Shown: positions 8,975-18,024 of the stretch, one piece after another
How positions within the stretch are numbered: the stretch's first letter is position 1
Layout of the letters: each line of letters starts with the position of its first letter
Assembly (NCBI RefSeq): GCF_000024205.1
Contig: NC_013216.1
Span: 3,100,001 to 3,164,000 of the forward strand
DNA: 64,000 bases
Direction: 5' to 3'
Source: Desulfofarcimen acetoxidans DSM 771
GTDB lineage: Bacteria; Bacillota; Desulfotomaculia; Desulfotomaculales; Desulfofarciminaceae
Translations under genes and position numbers: made by a program
The notes under the pieces: generated by a model
What the model was told of the DNA's origin: nothing
The model's input: only the letters and a program-made list of their open reading frames with translations
The model's database searches: none

Positions 8975-9106
8975 ATTAACCCCCACCCTCTATTATCCAA
9001 GCATTACAATAATTATGCATAATGGTGTCAGATTTTTTGTTTTTCCATATATTATAGATATGCCGTTATTCTTTTTTGGTTCTATGAAATCTACTGGAGG
9101 TATCCC

Positions 9107-11866
9107 ATGTTAGTAAAAATATTACAGGAAAATAATCACCTGATGCTGGATTTAAACCAGAACTATTTTGATAATACCAGTCAAATTTTTTGGGGTATAC
9201 ATAGATGCGATGTTATCTATAACAGTTATCTCAAACATGCAAAGTTTAATAATACATTCTATAAAATAAAAAATTTGGAGCATATAAACATATTTTACGA
9301 TGAATCAGATTGCATGAGAATTGGTCCTTTTTTAGGAATATTAATTTCTGCCGCTAAAAAAGAGCATGTGCTGGAAGGATATCAGGATAATGTTTACATA
9401 AAATTAACTAATCATATGAGGAATCTTGGGGGATTGCTTGTCTTCTTCACTATAGATGATATTGATTGGAATGAATTGCTAATCAAAGGACATTTAATTG
9501 GCACGGATAACCTGTACCATGAGGTATGCGTTCCCTTTCCCAGAGTGATTTACGACCGCTGCTTTGGATCTAAGGGTAGATTAGTAGGGGCTGATTTTCG
9601 GGAAAAGATAAATGAATTTGGATTAACAGATATTAAAATATATAATTGCATGGTTAAATTAGGGAAATTAGAGACCTATGAATTATGTTCAAAGAATAAA
9701 GATCTGCAAAAAATAACTCTCCCCTATTCGGAGTTCAGCTTTCAGAGCTTAACTGGTTTTATGGAGAAATATGATAGTGTTTATATTAAACCAGATCTTT
9801 TATATAAGGGTGAAGGCATTATCAAAGTATCCCGAACCGGTCAATATTTTTCTCTGGAACACCATCGTGATAAGCTTTTCACCAGAAAATCAACCAGTGA
9901 TTTAATGTCAGTTATTGATTTAATGGAGGATTTTGGACATTTAAGTCAAAGATACGTTATTCAAAAAAGCATTAGCCTGGCATCTTTTTTAGGCAATCCT
10001 TTTGATGTGCGAGTTATGCTGCAAAAAAACGGTCTAGGAGAATGGGAGGTCAGCGGGGTATTAGCCAGAGTTGGCCCTGAGAATTGCTTAATTACCAGCC
10101 CACGCAGCGGGGGCCAGGTTATACGTCTCTCAGAAGCTTTATCCAGCGCTTTTCCGGGCCAAATCGGCAGGCAAAGAGAAATCAAGCAAAACATTGAAAA
10201 CTATGCTATTAAGATAGGACTGGCGATGGAAGCGGAATATGGATTAATTGGCGAACTGGGTATCGACATGGGAGTAGATTCAGATGGCTCTATCTGGATG
10301 ATTGAGGTTAACGGAAAACCTCTAAAAGTAAGCATGAAAAGATTAAACAGCAAGCCTGTTGATATTAAAATAAATCGCTATCCTTGCCTCTTCGGAGCTT
10401 TTTTAGATGGCTTTCCGTGCAAAAGTACAGAATCACACTCAGCTGCTGGAACTATGGAATTGATTGAGCTTACCACACTGCCCCCAAAAACTATAACTAT
10501 CAATAAAAGCGAGGTCTTTCAGACAATCGATCCGGGAAAACCTGTTCTGATCAAACTGGGTTCAAGTGAAATTACTGCAGGTGTTCATATCAGCAATTCG
10601 CTGGTAAATCATAAACAGATTGGTATCAGTTCTGATATTATGACCGCAATGGGCTGCTGCTCGGGTATAAAAATAAATATGTTTGCCTGCAGCAATAATG
10701 TTATCTGCCTTGGACCACTTCTGGCAGTCTTGAAGTCACCTATTGAATACAAATATATTAAAAATACCAAATATAAAGAGATCGAATATATTGAAAAAGT
10801 TGCTTACGAACTTGGCTGCACGCTGTTTTATTTCACTGCTCAGGATATAAACTGGTCTGATGAAAAAATGGTTGGGATATTTTTCAACAGAATAACAGGG
10901 AAATGGGAGGATAAATATTTTCCACTTCCTGATATAGTATATGATCTCGGTTCCTTCCCAGAAAAAGTTGTGCGGGAAACGGCCAAAGAAATGATGAGAC
11001 TGCTTAGAAAAAGAGAAAACACAGCTCTAATCAACAGCCGCCGTTTTTTTGGTAAATATCAAACCATTCAGTCTATAAAATTTTTAAATCAAACCAAAGA
11101 TTTAATACCTGCAACGCGCCATTTAACCATTGACAATCTTCAAGAACTACTGCTCAATTGGAAACGTGTCTTTGTTAAATCCGAATATGGCAGCCATGGC
11201 CATGAAGTCACTTATATTGAGGAAACTGATGGAATTTTTAAATGCGAAACCGGCGGTCGAAGGAATAAATACACTACCTTTAAGGAGTTTAAAGAATTAT
11301 TTCAATTCATAGAAACTAAGTATGGCGAAACAATGGCGGTAGTTCAACAAGCTATTAAACTTAGCACCTATAAAGGCAAAACCTTCGACCTGCGTATAGT
11401 GATGCAAAAAGATGATAAAGCAAACTGGCAAATCAATCTGGTTTCCCTGAGGCTGGCTCCATATGGCAGCTTAATCACCAATATAAGCTCCGGCGGAACC
11501 GAGTTTGTACCGCCGCTACATGAACTGGAGCACCATATACCGGGAATGAGTATGCAATACCTGGTTGATTTTGCCCGAAAAATCGCACTGGCTATTGAGT
11601 GCTCTTTTGGCAGACAGGGGATATTAGGACTTGACGTGGCTATTGACACTAAAGGAAGGTTATGGTTGTTAGAGGTTAACAGTAAGCCCAGTATTATGGA
11701 CTATATAGATCTCTGCAGTGAAAGCCAGGCCTATAAATTTTACGCAACACCAATAAAATACAGTTTATATTTAGTTCAACAGACAGCAGGATTAATTTGC
11801 AGTAGACTGGAGCATAAACTGGCAGGAGAAATAGCTGTCTCACAAATACTTCAATCTGAAGATTGA
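9107..11866 (+). CDS. Double YheC/YheD-family ATP-grasp protein (spore coat associated)
   Basis: The 919-residue product is two complete YheC/D units in tandem (about 1-440 and 460-910); single-unit members are about 360-460 residues. Each half has an N-terminal beta domain and an ATP-grasp domain with the lysine strand (VYIKPD; VFVKSE), the segment FDVRVMLQK or FDLRIVMQK, and the metal-binding motif (WMIEVNGKP; WLLEVNSKP). Both halves therefore look catalytically competent. The family is sporulation-associated and found with the coat. ATG 9107 follows TGGAGG. A Mur ligase is divergent from it. Substrate unknown. Confidence 0.85.
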   Translation: MLVKILQENNHLMLDLNQNYFDNTSQIFWGIHRCDVIYNSYLKHAKFNNTFYKIKNLEHINIFYDESDCMRIGPFLGILISAAKKEHVLEGYQDNVYIKLTNHMRNLGGLLVFFTIDDIDWNELLIKGHLIGTDNLYHEVCVPFPRVIYDRCFGSKGRLVGADFREKINEFGLTDIKIYNCMVKLGKLETYELCSKNKDLQKITLPYSEFSFQSLTGFMEKYDSVYIKPDLLYKGEGIIKVSRTGQYFSLEHHRDKLFTRKSTSDLMSVIDLMEDFGHLSQRYVIQKSISLASFLGNPFDVRVMLQKNGLGEWEVSGVLARVGPENCLITSPRSGGQVIRLSEALSSAFPGQIGRQREIKQNIENYAIKIGLAMEAEYGLIGELGIDMGVDSDGSIWMIEVNGKPLKVSMKRLNSKPVDIKINRYPCLFGAFLDGFPCKSTESHSAAGTMELIELTTLPPKTITINKSEVFQTIDPGKPVLIKLGSSEITAGVHISNSLVNHKQIGISSDIMTAMGCCSGIKINMFACSNNVICLGPLLAVLKSPIEYKYIKNTKYKEIEYIEKVAYELGCTLFYFTAQDINWSDEKMVGIFFNRITGKWEDKYFPLPDIVYDLGSFPEKVVRETAKEMMRLLRKRENTALINSRRFFGKYQTIQSIKFLNQTKDLIPATRHLTIDNLQELLLNWKRVFVKSEYGSHGHEVTYIEETDGIFKCETGGRRNKYTTFKEFKELFQFIETKYGETMAVVQQAIKLSTYKGKTFDLRIVMQKDDKANWQINLVSLRLAPYGSLITNISSGGTEFVPPLHELEHHIPGMSMQYLVDFARKIALAIECSFGRQGILGLDVAIDTKGRLWLLEVNSKPSIMDYIDLCSESQAYKFYATPIKYSLYLVQQTAGLICSRLEHKLAGEIAVSQILQSED

Positions 11867-11889
11867 TCAGCAAATACGGAATGCGCTCA

Positions 11890-12048
11890 AGAAAGTCGCT
11901 TAAAGCGACTTTCGAGCAGCCACAGGCACTCGTGCTCGTTGAAAATTATGCAGTGCTGACATTGATTATGCAATATAAATTCTTACTTCATTATGCAATG
12001 GCTTATCCACAAATTCATCATAAGCATAATTTCCCAGAGTGCGAAAAA
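11890..12048. repeat. Dispersed intergenic repeat, copy B (expanded)
   Basis: It begins with GAAAGTCGCTTAAAGCGACTTTC and the conserved GCAGCCACAGGCACTCG block. The right arm GCATAATTTCCCAGAG ends it. The middle is longer than in other copies, with ATTATGCA occurring three times. It lies directly after the double ATP-grasp gene. The small ORF across it has no support. Confidence 0.75.
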
Positions 12049-12086
12049 GCCTAAGAAGCCCTTAGTTTTCAGGAGGCGTATAGATA

Positions 12087-13313
12087 ATGAACGATCAAGA
12101 ACATGTTAATTCTATGAAAAGGGCCAAGGAACTAAAAAGTAAAATAAATGATTATTTAAATGCTCGGGATAATATTCAAACAGGGCTTGAACGGATTGAG
12201 GAAAACTCTCAAACCAAAAGTAAAATAATAACGACTCTCAAGGCCACTGATAAGGACTGGTCAAATTGGAAGTGGCAAATTAAAAACAGGTTCAGTAATG
12301 TTGAACAACTGCAAAAAATCTTAAATACCTGCCCTCAACTGGAAGATATAAAAAAAGTTGAACGAGTATATCGCTGGGCAGTTTCACCTTACTATTTGAG
12401 TCTGTCCGCTGTAGACAACGTCAACTGCCCTATTAGAAAACAGTTTATCCCCAGCATATTGGAACTGCAGGATGAACTGGGCTTGAGCGATCCGGTTGAT
12501 GAAAAGAATACCTCTCCTACGAAAGCAGTGGTAAGGCGCTACCCGGACAGGTTAATTATCAAAGTTACCAACCAGTGCGCCTCCTTTTGCCGGCACTGTC
12601 AGCGCAAAAGGACAATTGGCAAACAGGATTTGCATACAAGCAGCGGGAACATTGAAAAAGCGGTAGACTACATTAAAAAAAATCCTGAAATCAGGGATGT
12701 TTTGATTACCGGAGGTGACGCTCTTTTATTGAGCGACAAAAAACTGGATTGGCTGCTTACAGAATTAGATAACATTAATCACGTAGAAATCAAGAGAATC
12801 GGCACACGTGTCCCGGTGACCCTGCCTATGAGAATTACAGAAAAATTATGCGGCATACTCGGCAATCATCCCCCCCTCTATATCAATACACAGTTTAACC
12901 ACCCGCTGGAAGTTACGCCTGAGGCAGCAACCGCTTGCAATAAGTTGATTCAAGCAGGTGTGGTTCTGAGCAACCAGAGTGTTTTATTAAAAGAAATCAA
13001 CGATAATCCCCATATAATAAAAAAATTAAACCAGGAATTGCTTAAAATCAGGGTAAGACCATATTATTTATTTCACGCCATGCCTGTCAAAGGAACACGG
13101 CACTTTTCCACAAAACTATCAGTAGGCTTGGAAATAATGGAGAAACTAAGAGGTTATACCTCAGGACTGGCTATTCCAAGCTATATAGTAAATGTCAACG
13201 GCGGATTGGGTAAAGTCCCTATTCAACCTCAATACCTGTTTTTCAACGAACATAATGAGATTACACTGCGCACCTGGGAAAATAAACTGGTTGCCTTTAT
13301 TGAAAAAAGCTAG
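12087..13313 (+). CDS. KamA family radical SAM aminomutase, probably glutamate 2,3-aminomutase
   Basis: A 408-residue PLP- and SAM-dependent aminomutase. The radical SAM cluster is C164-x3-C168-x2-C171, and the PLP lysine is K376 in the GGLGK motif. Instead of the lysine-aminomutase segment with its substrate aspartate, it has HAMPVKGTRHF, as in glutamate 2,3-aminomutases. The product would be beta-glutamate, a compatible solute, so a role in osmoprotection is inferred. It has a good AGGAGG site, its own transcript and no AblB acetyltransferase nearby. Lysine 2,3-aminomutase is the main alternative. Confidence 0.8.
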   Translation: MNDQEHVNSMKRAKELKSKINDYLNARDNIQTGLERIEENSQTKSKIITTLKATDKDWSNWKWQIKNRFSNVEQLQKILNTCPQLEDIKKVERVYRWAVSPYYLSLSAVDNVNCPIRKQFIPSILELQDELGLSDPVDEKNTSPTKAVVRRYPDRLIIKVTNQCASFCRHCQRKRTIGKQDLHTSSGNIEKAVDYIKKNPEIRDVLITGGDALLLSDKKLDWLLTELDNINHVEIKRIGTRVPVTLPMRITEKLCGILGNHPPLYINTQFNHPLEVTPEAATACNKLIQAGVVLSNQSVLLKEINDNPHIIKKLNQELLKIRVRPYYLFHAMPVKGTRHFSTKLSVGLEIMEKLRGYTSGLAIPSYIVNVNGGLGKVPIQPQYLFFNEHNEITLRTWENKLVAFIEKS

Positions 13314-13345
13314 ATTGTTTCTCATGAAAATTTTATAATATCTAC

Positions 13346-13374
13346 TTGACATCTGTTTTTATCTAAGGTATATT
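13346..13374 (+). promoter_or_regulatory. Sigma-A promoter of the Rrf2 gene
   Basis: TTGACA at 13346-13351, a 17-bp spacer and TATATT at 13369-13374. A palindrome AAGTATACTT at 13396-13405 lies between promoter and start codon and resembles the site before cooS. Confidence 0.7.
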
Positions 13375-13427
13375 ATTACCAAAGTTCACTCAATAAGTAT
13401 ACTTTAAACCCGCCAAGGGAGACTACA

Positions 13428-13859
13428 ATGAAAATTAATCAGGCAACCGACTATGCATTTAGAGCAGTTTTTTATTTATCTCTTCTCCCCCGCGGCCAAG
13501 TAGTGGAAGCAAAACTCATAGCAGAAGACGAGAATATCCCCACTCGTTTTTTACTAAAAATATTTCCTCAACTGATCAAAGCGGGAATCGTCGAATCCCA
13601 GCGTGGAAACAGGGGAGGTTACTCTCTGGCTAAAAAACCTGCGGAGATCACACTAAAAGATGTGCTGGAAGCGGTAGAAGGTCCGGTTATGGTTAACAGA
13701 TGCCTGCTTTCACCGGAAGGATGCAATAAAAATCATACTGCTATATGCCCAATACACCAGGCTTTACTTAATATACAGCAAACAATGAATACTGAATTAG
13801 AGAAGTATGATTTTGAGACACTGAAAAACAACTACAAGCAGCACTTATCTAAACTTTAA
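13428..13859 (+). CDS. Rrf2 family transcriptional regulator with Fe-S type cysteines
   Basis: A 143-residue winged-helix regulator of the Rrf2/IscR/NsrR class. The HTH (about 10-60) ends in the wing ESQRGNRGGYSLA, the family hallmark. Three cysteines in C-x6-C-x7-C spacing (about 97-112) are placed like the Fe-S ligands of IscR and NsrR, so an oxygen-, NO- or iron-responsive cluster is likely. It directly precedes the CO dehydrogenase operon. Palindromes sharing the core AAGTATACT occur before both this gene and cooS, suggesting autoregulation and local control. Confidence 0.88.
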   Translation: MKINQATDYAFRAVFYLSLLPRGQVVEAKLIAEDENIPTRFLLKIFPQLIKAGIVESQRGNRGGYSLAKKPAEITLKDVLEAVEGPVMVNRCLLSPEGCNKNHTAICPIHQALLNIQQTMNTELEKYDFETLKNNYKQHLSKL

Positions 13860-13911
13860 AGTGAGTGAAAAAAGCATTATCTTATCCACTCATTATTTTT
13901 TTAACACAAAG

Positions 13912-13928
13912 TATACTATTTTAGTATA
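13912..13928 (+). promoter_or_regulatory. Candidate Rrf2 operator before cooS
   Basis: TATACT-ATTTT-AGTATA is a perfect inverted repeat about 30 bp before the cooS start, overlapping the likely -10 region. The AAGTATACT core also occurs at 13396 before the Rrf2 gene. Binding is inferred, not shown. Confidence 0.45.
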
Positions 13929-13956
13929 GTATAAATTCAAGGAGGTATTTATAATA

Positions 13957-15828
13957 ATGAAAATGTGTCCTTCAGCAGATAGTGTTTTGAGCGCTTTTAT
14001 GTCCGCCAAATCAGATGTGGAAACATCCTTTAACCGTGTGCCGGAGCAGTCTTTAAAATGCGGTTTCGGTATGCAAGGCGTTTGCTGCCGTCTTTGTTCC
14101 AACGGTCCCTGCCGGATTACCCCGACTTCCCCGAAAGGAGTTTGCGGTGCCGACGCTGATACCATAGTTGCCAGGAACTTTTTACGTGCAGTAGCCGCAG
14201 GTGCGGCCTGCTATCTTCATATAGTCGAAAATACGGCCAATAACTTGCGTGAGACCGGTTTGGGCAACACCCTGGTGACCCTTAAGGGGCTTGATATTCT
14301 GCAAGAAACAGCAGAACTAATAGGTATTGAGGAAAGTAATCCCAACCTGCAAGCTGTAAAAATAGCCGATAAAGTACTTGAGGATCTTTACCGCCCCCGC
14401 AACCAGACTATGACTCTAACAGAAAAAATGGCATATGGCCCCAGGTACCAACGCTGGCAGCAATTAAACATTTTGCCCGGCGGAGCCAAATCCGAAGTAT
14501 TTGACGCACTGGTAAAAACCAGCACTAACCTTTCCAGCGATCCTGTGGATATGCTCCTGCACGCCTTAAGACTGGGTATCGCTACGGGGCTCTATGGTTT
14601 AACATTAACTAACCATTTAAATGATATCATGCTGGGAGAACCGCAAATAACTCCCGCCAGAGTAGGCTTTTCAGTTATTAACGATGCCTATATCAATATT
14701 ATGGTTACGGGACACCAGCATTCTATTATATCTGTACTGCAAGAAAAACTGGTCAGTCCGGAAGCAAAAAAAATGGCCCTAGAGGCAGGTGCAAAAGGAT
14801 TTAAACTTGTAGGCTGCACCTGTGTCGGCCAGGATCTCCAACTGCGCGGCGTACACTGCAAGGAAGTCTTTGCCGGTCATGCAGGAAACAATTTTACCAG
14901 CGAAGCTTTAATTTCCACCGGTGCAATTGATCTTGTGCTAAGTGAGTTTAACTGTACTCTGCCCGGTATTGAGCCTATCTGTGACAGCTTCCTGGTAAAA
15001 CAAATCTGCCTGGACGATGTTTGCAAGAAAGCTAATGCTGAGTATATACCTTTCGATATTAAAAACGCTGCTGCAACAAGCAATCAAATTATGCTGGCGG
15101 CTGTTTCCAGCTATAAGGAGCGCCGGGGTAAAGTACAGATAGACATTCCTGAACATGGTTATAACGACGTTATCACCGGGATCAGTGAAAAATCACTGAA
15201 AAAATTCCTGGGCGGTACTTTTCAACCTCTCATCGATCTAATCGCTGCCGGCACCATACAGGGTGTTGCTGCAGTAGTTGGCTGCTCCAATCTTACAGCC
15301 AAAGGACACGATGTTTTCAGTGTTGAACTGACTAAAGAATTAATTAAAAGAGACATTATAGTGCTGTCAGCAGGCTGCACCAGCGGTGGTTTGGAAAATT
15401 GCGGGTTAATGTCTCCGTCAGCTGCTGAACTGGCGGGAGAAAACCTCAAAGCTGTATGTAAACAACTGGGCATTCCACCTGTATTAAACTTCGGTCCCTG
15501 CCTGTCCATAGGCAGATTGGAAATAGTAGCCACAGAACTGGCCAGAGCTTTGAATATTGATATACCACAACTGCCCCTGGTTCTCTCAGCCCCCCAGTGG
15601 TTGGAAGAACAGGCACTGGCTGACGGCGCCTTTGGCCTTGCACTTGGTTTGCCGCTGCACCTGGCTATACCTCCGTTCGTAACCGGCAGCAAGCTGGTGA
15701 GCAAGGTTTTAACAGAGGATCTGAAAGAACTGACCGGTGGCAAGGTAATTTTAGAAGGGGAAATTATCCCGGCGGCTGATCAACTGGAAACTATTATCAA
15801 ACAAAAAAGAAAAGCTCTGGGCTTATAG
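13957..15828 (+). CDS. cooS: Anaerobic carbon monoxide dehydrogenase catalytic subunit
   Basis: A 623-residue Ni-Fe CO dehydrogenase, which oxidises CO with water to CO2. The N-terminus has the D- and B-cluster ligands (C35, C43, C44, C47, C52 and the later GVCGAD). C-cluster positions are visible as VTGHQHS, FNCTLPGIEP, VVGCSNLTAKG, SAGCTSGGLENCG and FGPCLSIGR. The GICCTGNE stretch of classic CooS reads GCTCVGQD here, so this is a divergent clade. AAGGAGG precedes the start. There is no acetyl-CoA synthase gene here. The operon continues with cooF and a flavoprotein. Confidence 0.93.
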   Translation: MKMCPSADSVLSAFMSAKSDVETSFNRVPEQSLKCGFGMQGVCCRLCSNGPCRITPTSPKGVCGADADTIVARNFLRAVAAGAACYLHIVENTANNLRETGLGNTLVTLKGLDILQETAELIGIEESNPNLQAVKIADKVLEDLYRPRNQTMTLTEKMAYGPRYQRWQQLNILPGGAKSEVFDALVKTSTNLSSDPVDMLLHALRLGIATGLYGLTLTNHLNDIMLGEPQITPARVGFSVINDAYINIMVTGHQHSIISVLQEKLVSPEAKKMALEAGAKGFKLVGCTCVGQDLQLRGVHCKEVFAGHAGNNFTSEALISTGAIDLVLSEFNCTLPGIEPICDSFLVKQICLDDVCKKANAEYIPFDIKNAAATSNQIMLAAVSSYKERRGKVQIDIPEHGYNDVITGISEKSLKKFLGGTFQPLIDLIAAGTIQGVAAVVGCSNLTAKGHDVFSVELTKELIKRDIIVLSAGCTSGGLENCGLMSPSAAELAGENLKAVCKQLGIPPVLNFGPCLSIGRLEIVATELARALNIDIPQLPLVLSAPQWLEEQALADGAFGLALGLPLHLAIPPFVTGSKLVSKVLTEDLKELTGGKVILEGEIIPAADQLETIIKQKRKALGL

Positions 15829-15833
15829 GGGGG

Positions 15834-16289
15834 ATGGCAGTGAAACAGGGACGGCGCATATTAATAAATAAAGATCTATGCCAGGGATGCAAAAACTGCC
15901 AACTCGCCTGTATGGCCGAACACACTGGAAATAAGTCTGTATTATTGCTGGACTTAGAGAACAGAGCTAACCAGGCCCGCAATTTCATAGAACCAGGAAA
16001 CGATGGAAAACCGGTACCAATATTATGCCGGCACTGCGATGATCCGGCCTGTGTAACCGCCTGCATGTCAGGAGCTATGACGAAAAATCCATATACAGGA
16101 GAAGTATCCTGTGATATTAATAAATGCGCAGGCTGCTGGATGTGTGTTATGTCCTGCCCCTTCGGAATTATTCAACCGGACAGGGTAAACGGTACACGTG
16201 CCGTAAAATGTGATTTCTGCGCCGGCAGGCATATCCCCCGCTGCGTGGAAGCCTGTCCCACAGGTGCTATAACAATGGAGCAGAGGTGA
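15834..16289 (+). CDS. cooF: CooF-type four-cluster ferredoxin
   Basis: A 151-residue electron carrier with four Cys4 sets for [4Fe-4S] clusters: CQGCKNCQLAC, CRHCDDPACVTAC, CAGCWMCVMSC and CDFCAGRHIPRC-VEAC. This matches the HycB/CooF group that takes electrons from CooS. Its start lies 5 bp after the cooS stop and its end overlaps the flavoprotein's ribosome site, so translation is coupled. Confidence 0.9.
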   Translation: MAVKQGRRILINKDLCQGCKNCQLACMAEHTGNKSVLLLDLENRANQARNFIEPGNDGKPVPILCRHCDDPACVTACMSGAMTKNPYTGEVSCDINKCAGCWMCVMSCPFGIIQPDRVNGTRAVKCDFCAGRHIPRCVEACPTGAITMEQR

Positions 16290-16297
16290 GCATTATA

Positions 16298-17566
16298 ATG
16301 AAATATGTAATACTGGGTGCCAGCGCTGCCGGTATTAATGCAGCCAAAACCATACGCGAGTTAGACCCTAATGGTGAGATAACAATTGTCTCCAAAGATA
16401 AGGCAATATATTCACGCTGCATGCTGCATCATGTTATAAGCCAAGGCAGGCAGCCTCGTGAAATAAATTTCGCCGAAGAAAATTTCTTCGAAAAATATAA
16501 CATCAATTGGCTGGCGGGTCAGGAAGTGCTTGGTTTGAACACAGAAGAAAAAACTGTTCTCCTCACAGGTGATTTAAAGATTAGCTATGATCGCCTGCTT
16601 ATAGCTACAGGCTCCTCATCCTTTATACCGCCTATAAAAAACCTGGCTGCCGCTAAGCAAATATTCGGTCTTCGTAACATTGAGGATGCCGTTGCCGTTA
16701 ATCTGGCTGCTGAAAATACCGGTGCAGCGGTTGTTATAGGAGCCGGCCTGATCGGTATGGATGCTGCCTATGCCCTCGCCGATCGAGGACTTGAAGTCAC
16801 TGTAATAGAAACAGCTGAACATATTCTGCCCTTACAACTGGATAAAACTGCAGCACAAAAATATGAAAAACTTTTTCGACAAAACGCGGTTAACTTCTTT
16901 TTTAAGGAGACAACCGTTGAAATTAAACTCGACCAGGACAATAATGTGCGGGGCGTGGTCTTACAAAGCGGTGCCTTTGTTCACTGCGGGCTGGTCATTG
17001 TGGCAGCAGGGGTAAGATCAAATATAGAATTTCTCAAAAATACCAATGTAAAGATTGGCCGTGGCATACAGGTAAATTCATACCAAGAAACTTCCGTACC
17101 TAATATCTATGCTGCAGGTGATGTTTGTGAATCAACGGAAACCTTTACAGGCCAGGTTTCCCTGACACCTATCTGGCCTTCCGCCATACTGCAAGGGCGT
17201 ACAGCAGGTTCCAATATGGCTGCAATTCCCCGGCAATTGGAGATAAACTTTGCTTTTAAAAACTCTATGACATTTTATGGACTGCACACAATCTCTTTCG
17301 GCTTAACCGGGCAGGCAGACAGCGATTCTAAGGAATTAATATACCAGGATGCCGGCAATTATAAAAAGATTATTTTTAAAGACGGGGTTATTAAAGGAGC
17401 TATTTTACAAGGCGATATTTCAAATTCAGGACTGATCGGTAAGCTTGTGCAGGATAAAACTAAAATATCTCACCCTGAACAAATATTTAATATGACTTAT
17501 GCCAATTTCTTCGCTCAAAAAGAAAACGGAGAGTTTTGCTTTGCTTGTAATGACAACTGCCATTAG
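16298..17566 (+). CDS. NAD(P)/FAD-dependent oxidoreductase of the CODH operon
   Basis: A 422-residue flavoprotein of the NADH oxidase/rubredoxin reductase fold. FAD site GASAAGINAA at the N-terminus, NAD site VVIGAGLIGMDAAYAL in the middle, and a second FAD contact (NIYAAGDVCE). A C-terminal domain ends in CFACNDNC, an unusual tail that could carry a redox or metal centre. cooS-cooF-flavoprotein clusters are known, and the enzyme is thought to pass CO-derived electrons to NAD(P) or to an oxidant. ATG 16298 is chosen over GTG 16286 because AGAGGTGA lies correctly before it. Confidence 0.87.
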   Translation: MKYVILGASAAGINAAKTIRELDPNGEITIVSKDKAIYSRCMLHHVISQGRQPREINFAEENFFEKYNINWLAGQEVLGLNTEEKTVLLTGDLKISYDRLLIATGSSSFIPPIKNLAAAKQIFGLRNIEDAVAVNLAAENTGAAVVIGAGLIGMDAAYALADRGLEVTVIETAEHILPLQLDKTAAQKYEKLFRQNAVNFFFKETTVEIKLDQDNNVRGVVLQSGAFVHCGLVIVAAGVRSNIEFLKNTNVKIGRGIQVNSYQETSVPNIYAAGDVCESTETFTGQVSLTPIWPSAILQGRTAGSNMAAIPRQLEINFAFKNSMTFYGLHTISFGLTGQADSDSKELIYQDAGNYKKIIFKDGVIKGAILQGDISNSGLIGKLVQDKTKISHPEQIFNMTYANFFAQKENGEFCFACNDNCH

Positions 17567-17635
17567 AGACTTACTCCCCGCCCCCTTCCATGCTGAGGCT
17601 AATGTTAACCAGTAAAACTATTTTACAATTAACTA

Positions 17636-17665
17636 TTTACATTATTGTGGAATACCTGGTATAAT
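17636..17665 (+). promoter_or_regulatory. Promoter of the AbrB-like gene
   Basis: TTTACA at 17636-17641, an 18-bp spacer and a perfect TATAAT at 17660-17665, 60 bp before the start codon. Confidence 0.5.
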
Positions 17666-17724
17666 ATAATCAACTTTTTTTGTAGCATTTTGTTGTATTT
17701 TGTCATTAAGGGGATGGGATAGTA

Positions 17725-17979
17725 GTGAAATCAACAGGTATTGTAAGAAAGGTTGACGAACTGGGTCGTGTTGTTTTACCCGTCGAGTTGAGAAGGAGTA
17801 TGGGTATAGCTGAAAAAGACCCCATAGAAATTTTAGTTGACGGTGAACTGATTGTATTAAGAAAATACGTTCCCTGCTGTGTCTTTTGCGGCAGCAGTGA
17901 TGGCACTCAGACCTTTAACAAAAAAATAGTTTGTCAGCAATGCGCAACAGAAATATTTGAAAATACTAAAGCGATGTAA
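17725..17979 (+). CDS. AbrB/SpoVT-type transition-state regulator
   Basis: An 84-residue DNA-binding protein. The swapped-hairpin AbrB domain fills residues 1-50 (GIVRKVDELGRVVLP-VELRRSMGI). The C-terminal part has four cysteines as CCVFC and CQQC and probably mediates multimerisation or metal binding, as in the clostridial AbrB group. The start is GTG 17725 behind a GGGATGGG stretch. Such proteins repress post-exponential and sporulation genes in exponential growth. It is monocistronic, with a strong terminator. Confidence 0.9.
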   Translation: MKSTGIVRKVDELGRVVLPVELRRSMGIAEKDPIEILVDGELIVLRKYVPCCVFCGSSDGTQTFNKKIVCQQCATEIFENTKAM

Positions 17980-17993
17980 TCGGGCGCACAGAG

Positions 17994-18024
17994 AAAAAGC
18001 CACCATTAATGGTGGCTTTTTATT
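17994..18024. terminator. Bidirectional terminator between AbrB-like and DUF815 genes
   Basis: GCCACCATTAATGGTGGC is a perfect 9-bp palindrome flanked by A run and T run. It can end transcription of both convergent genes. Confidence 0.85.

Noticed and set aside
11863-12054. 63-codon ORF after the ATP-grasp gene
   Set aside because: It is made entirely of dispersed-repeat sequence and starts inside the preceding gene's end.
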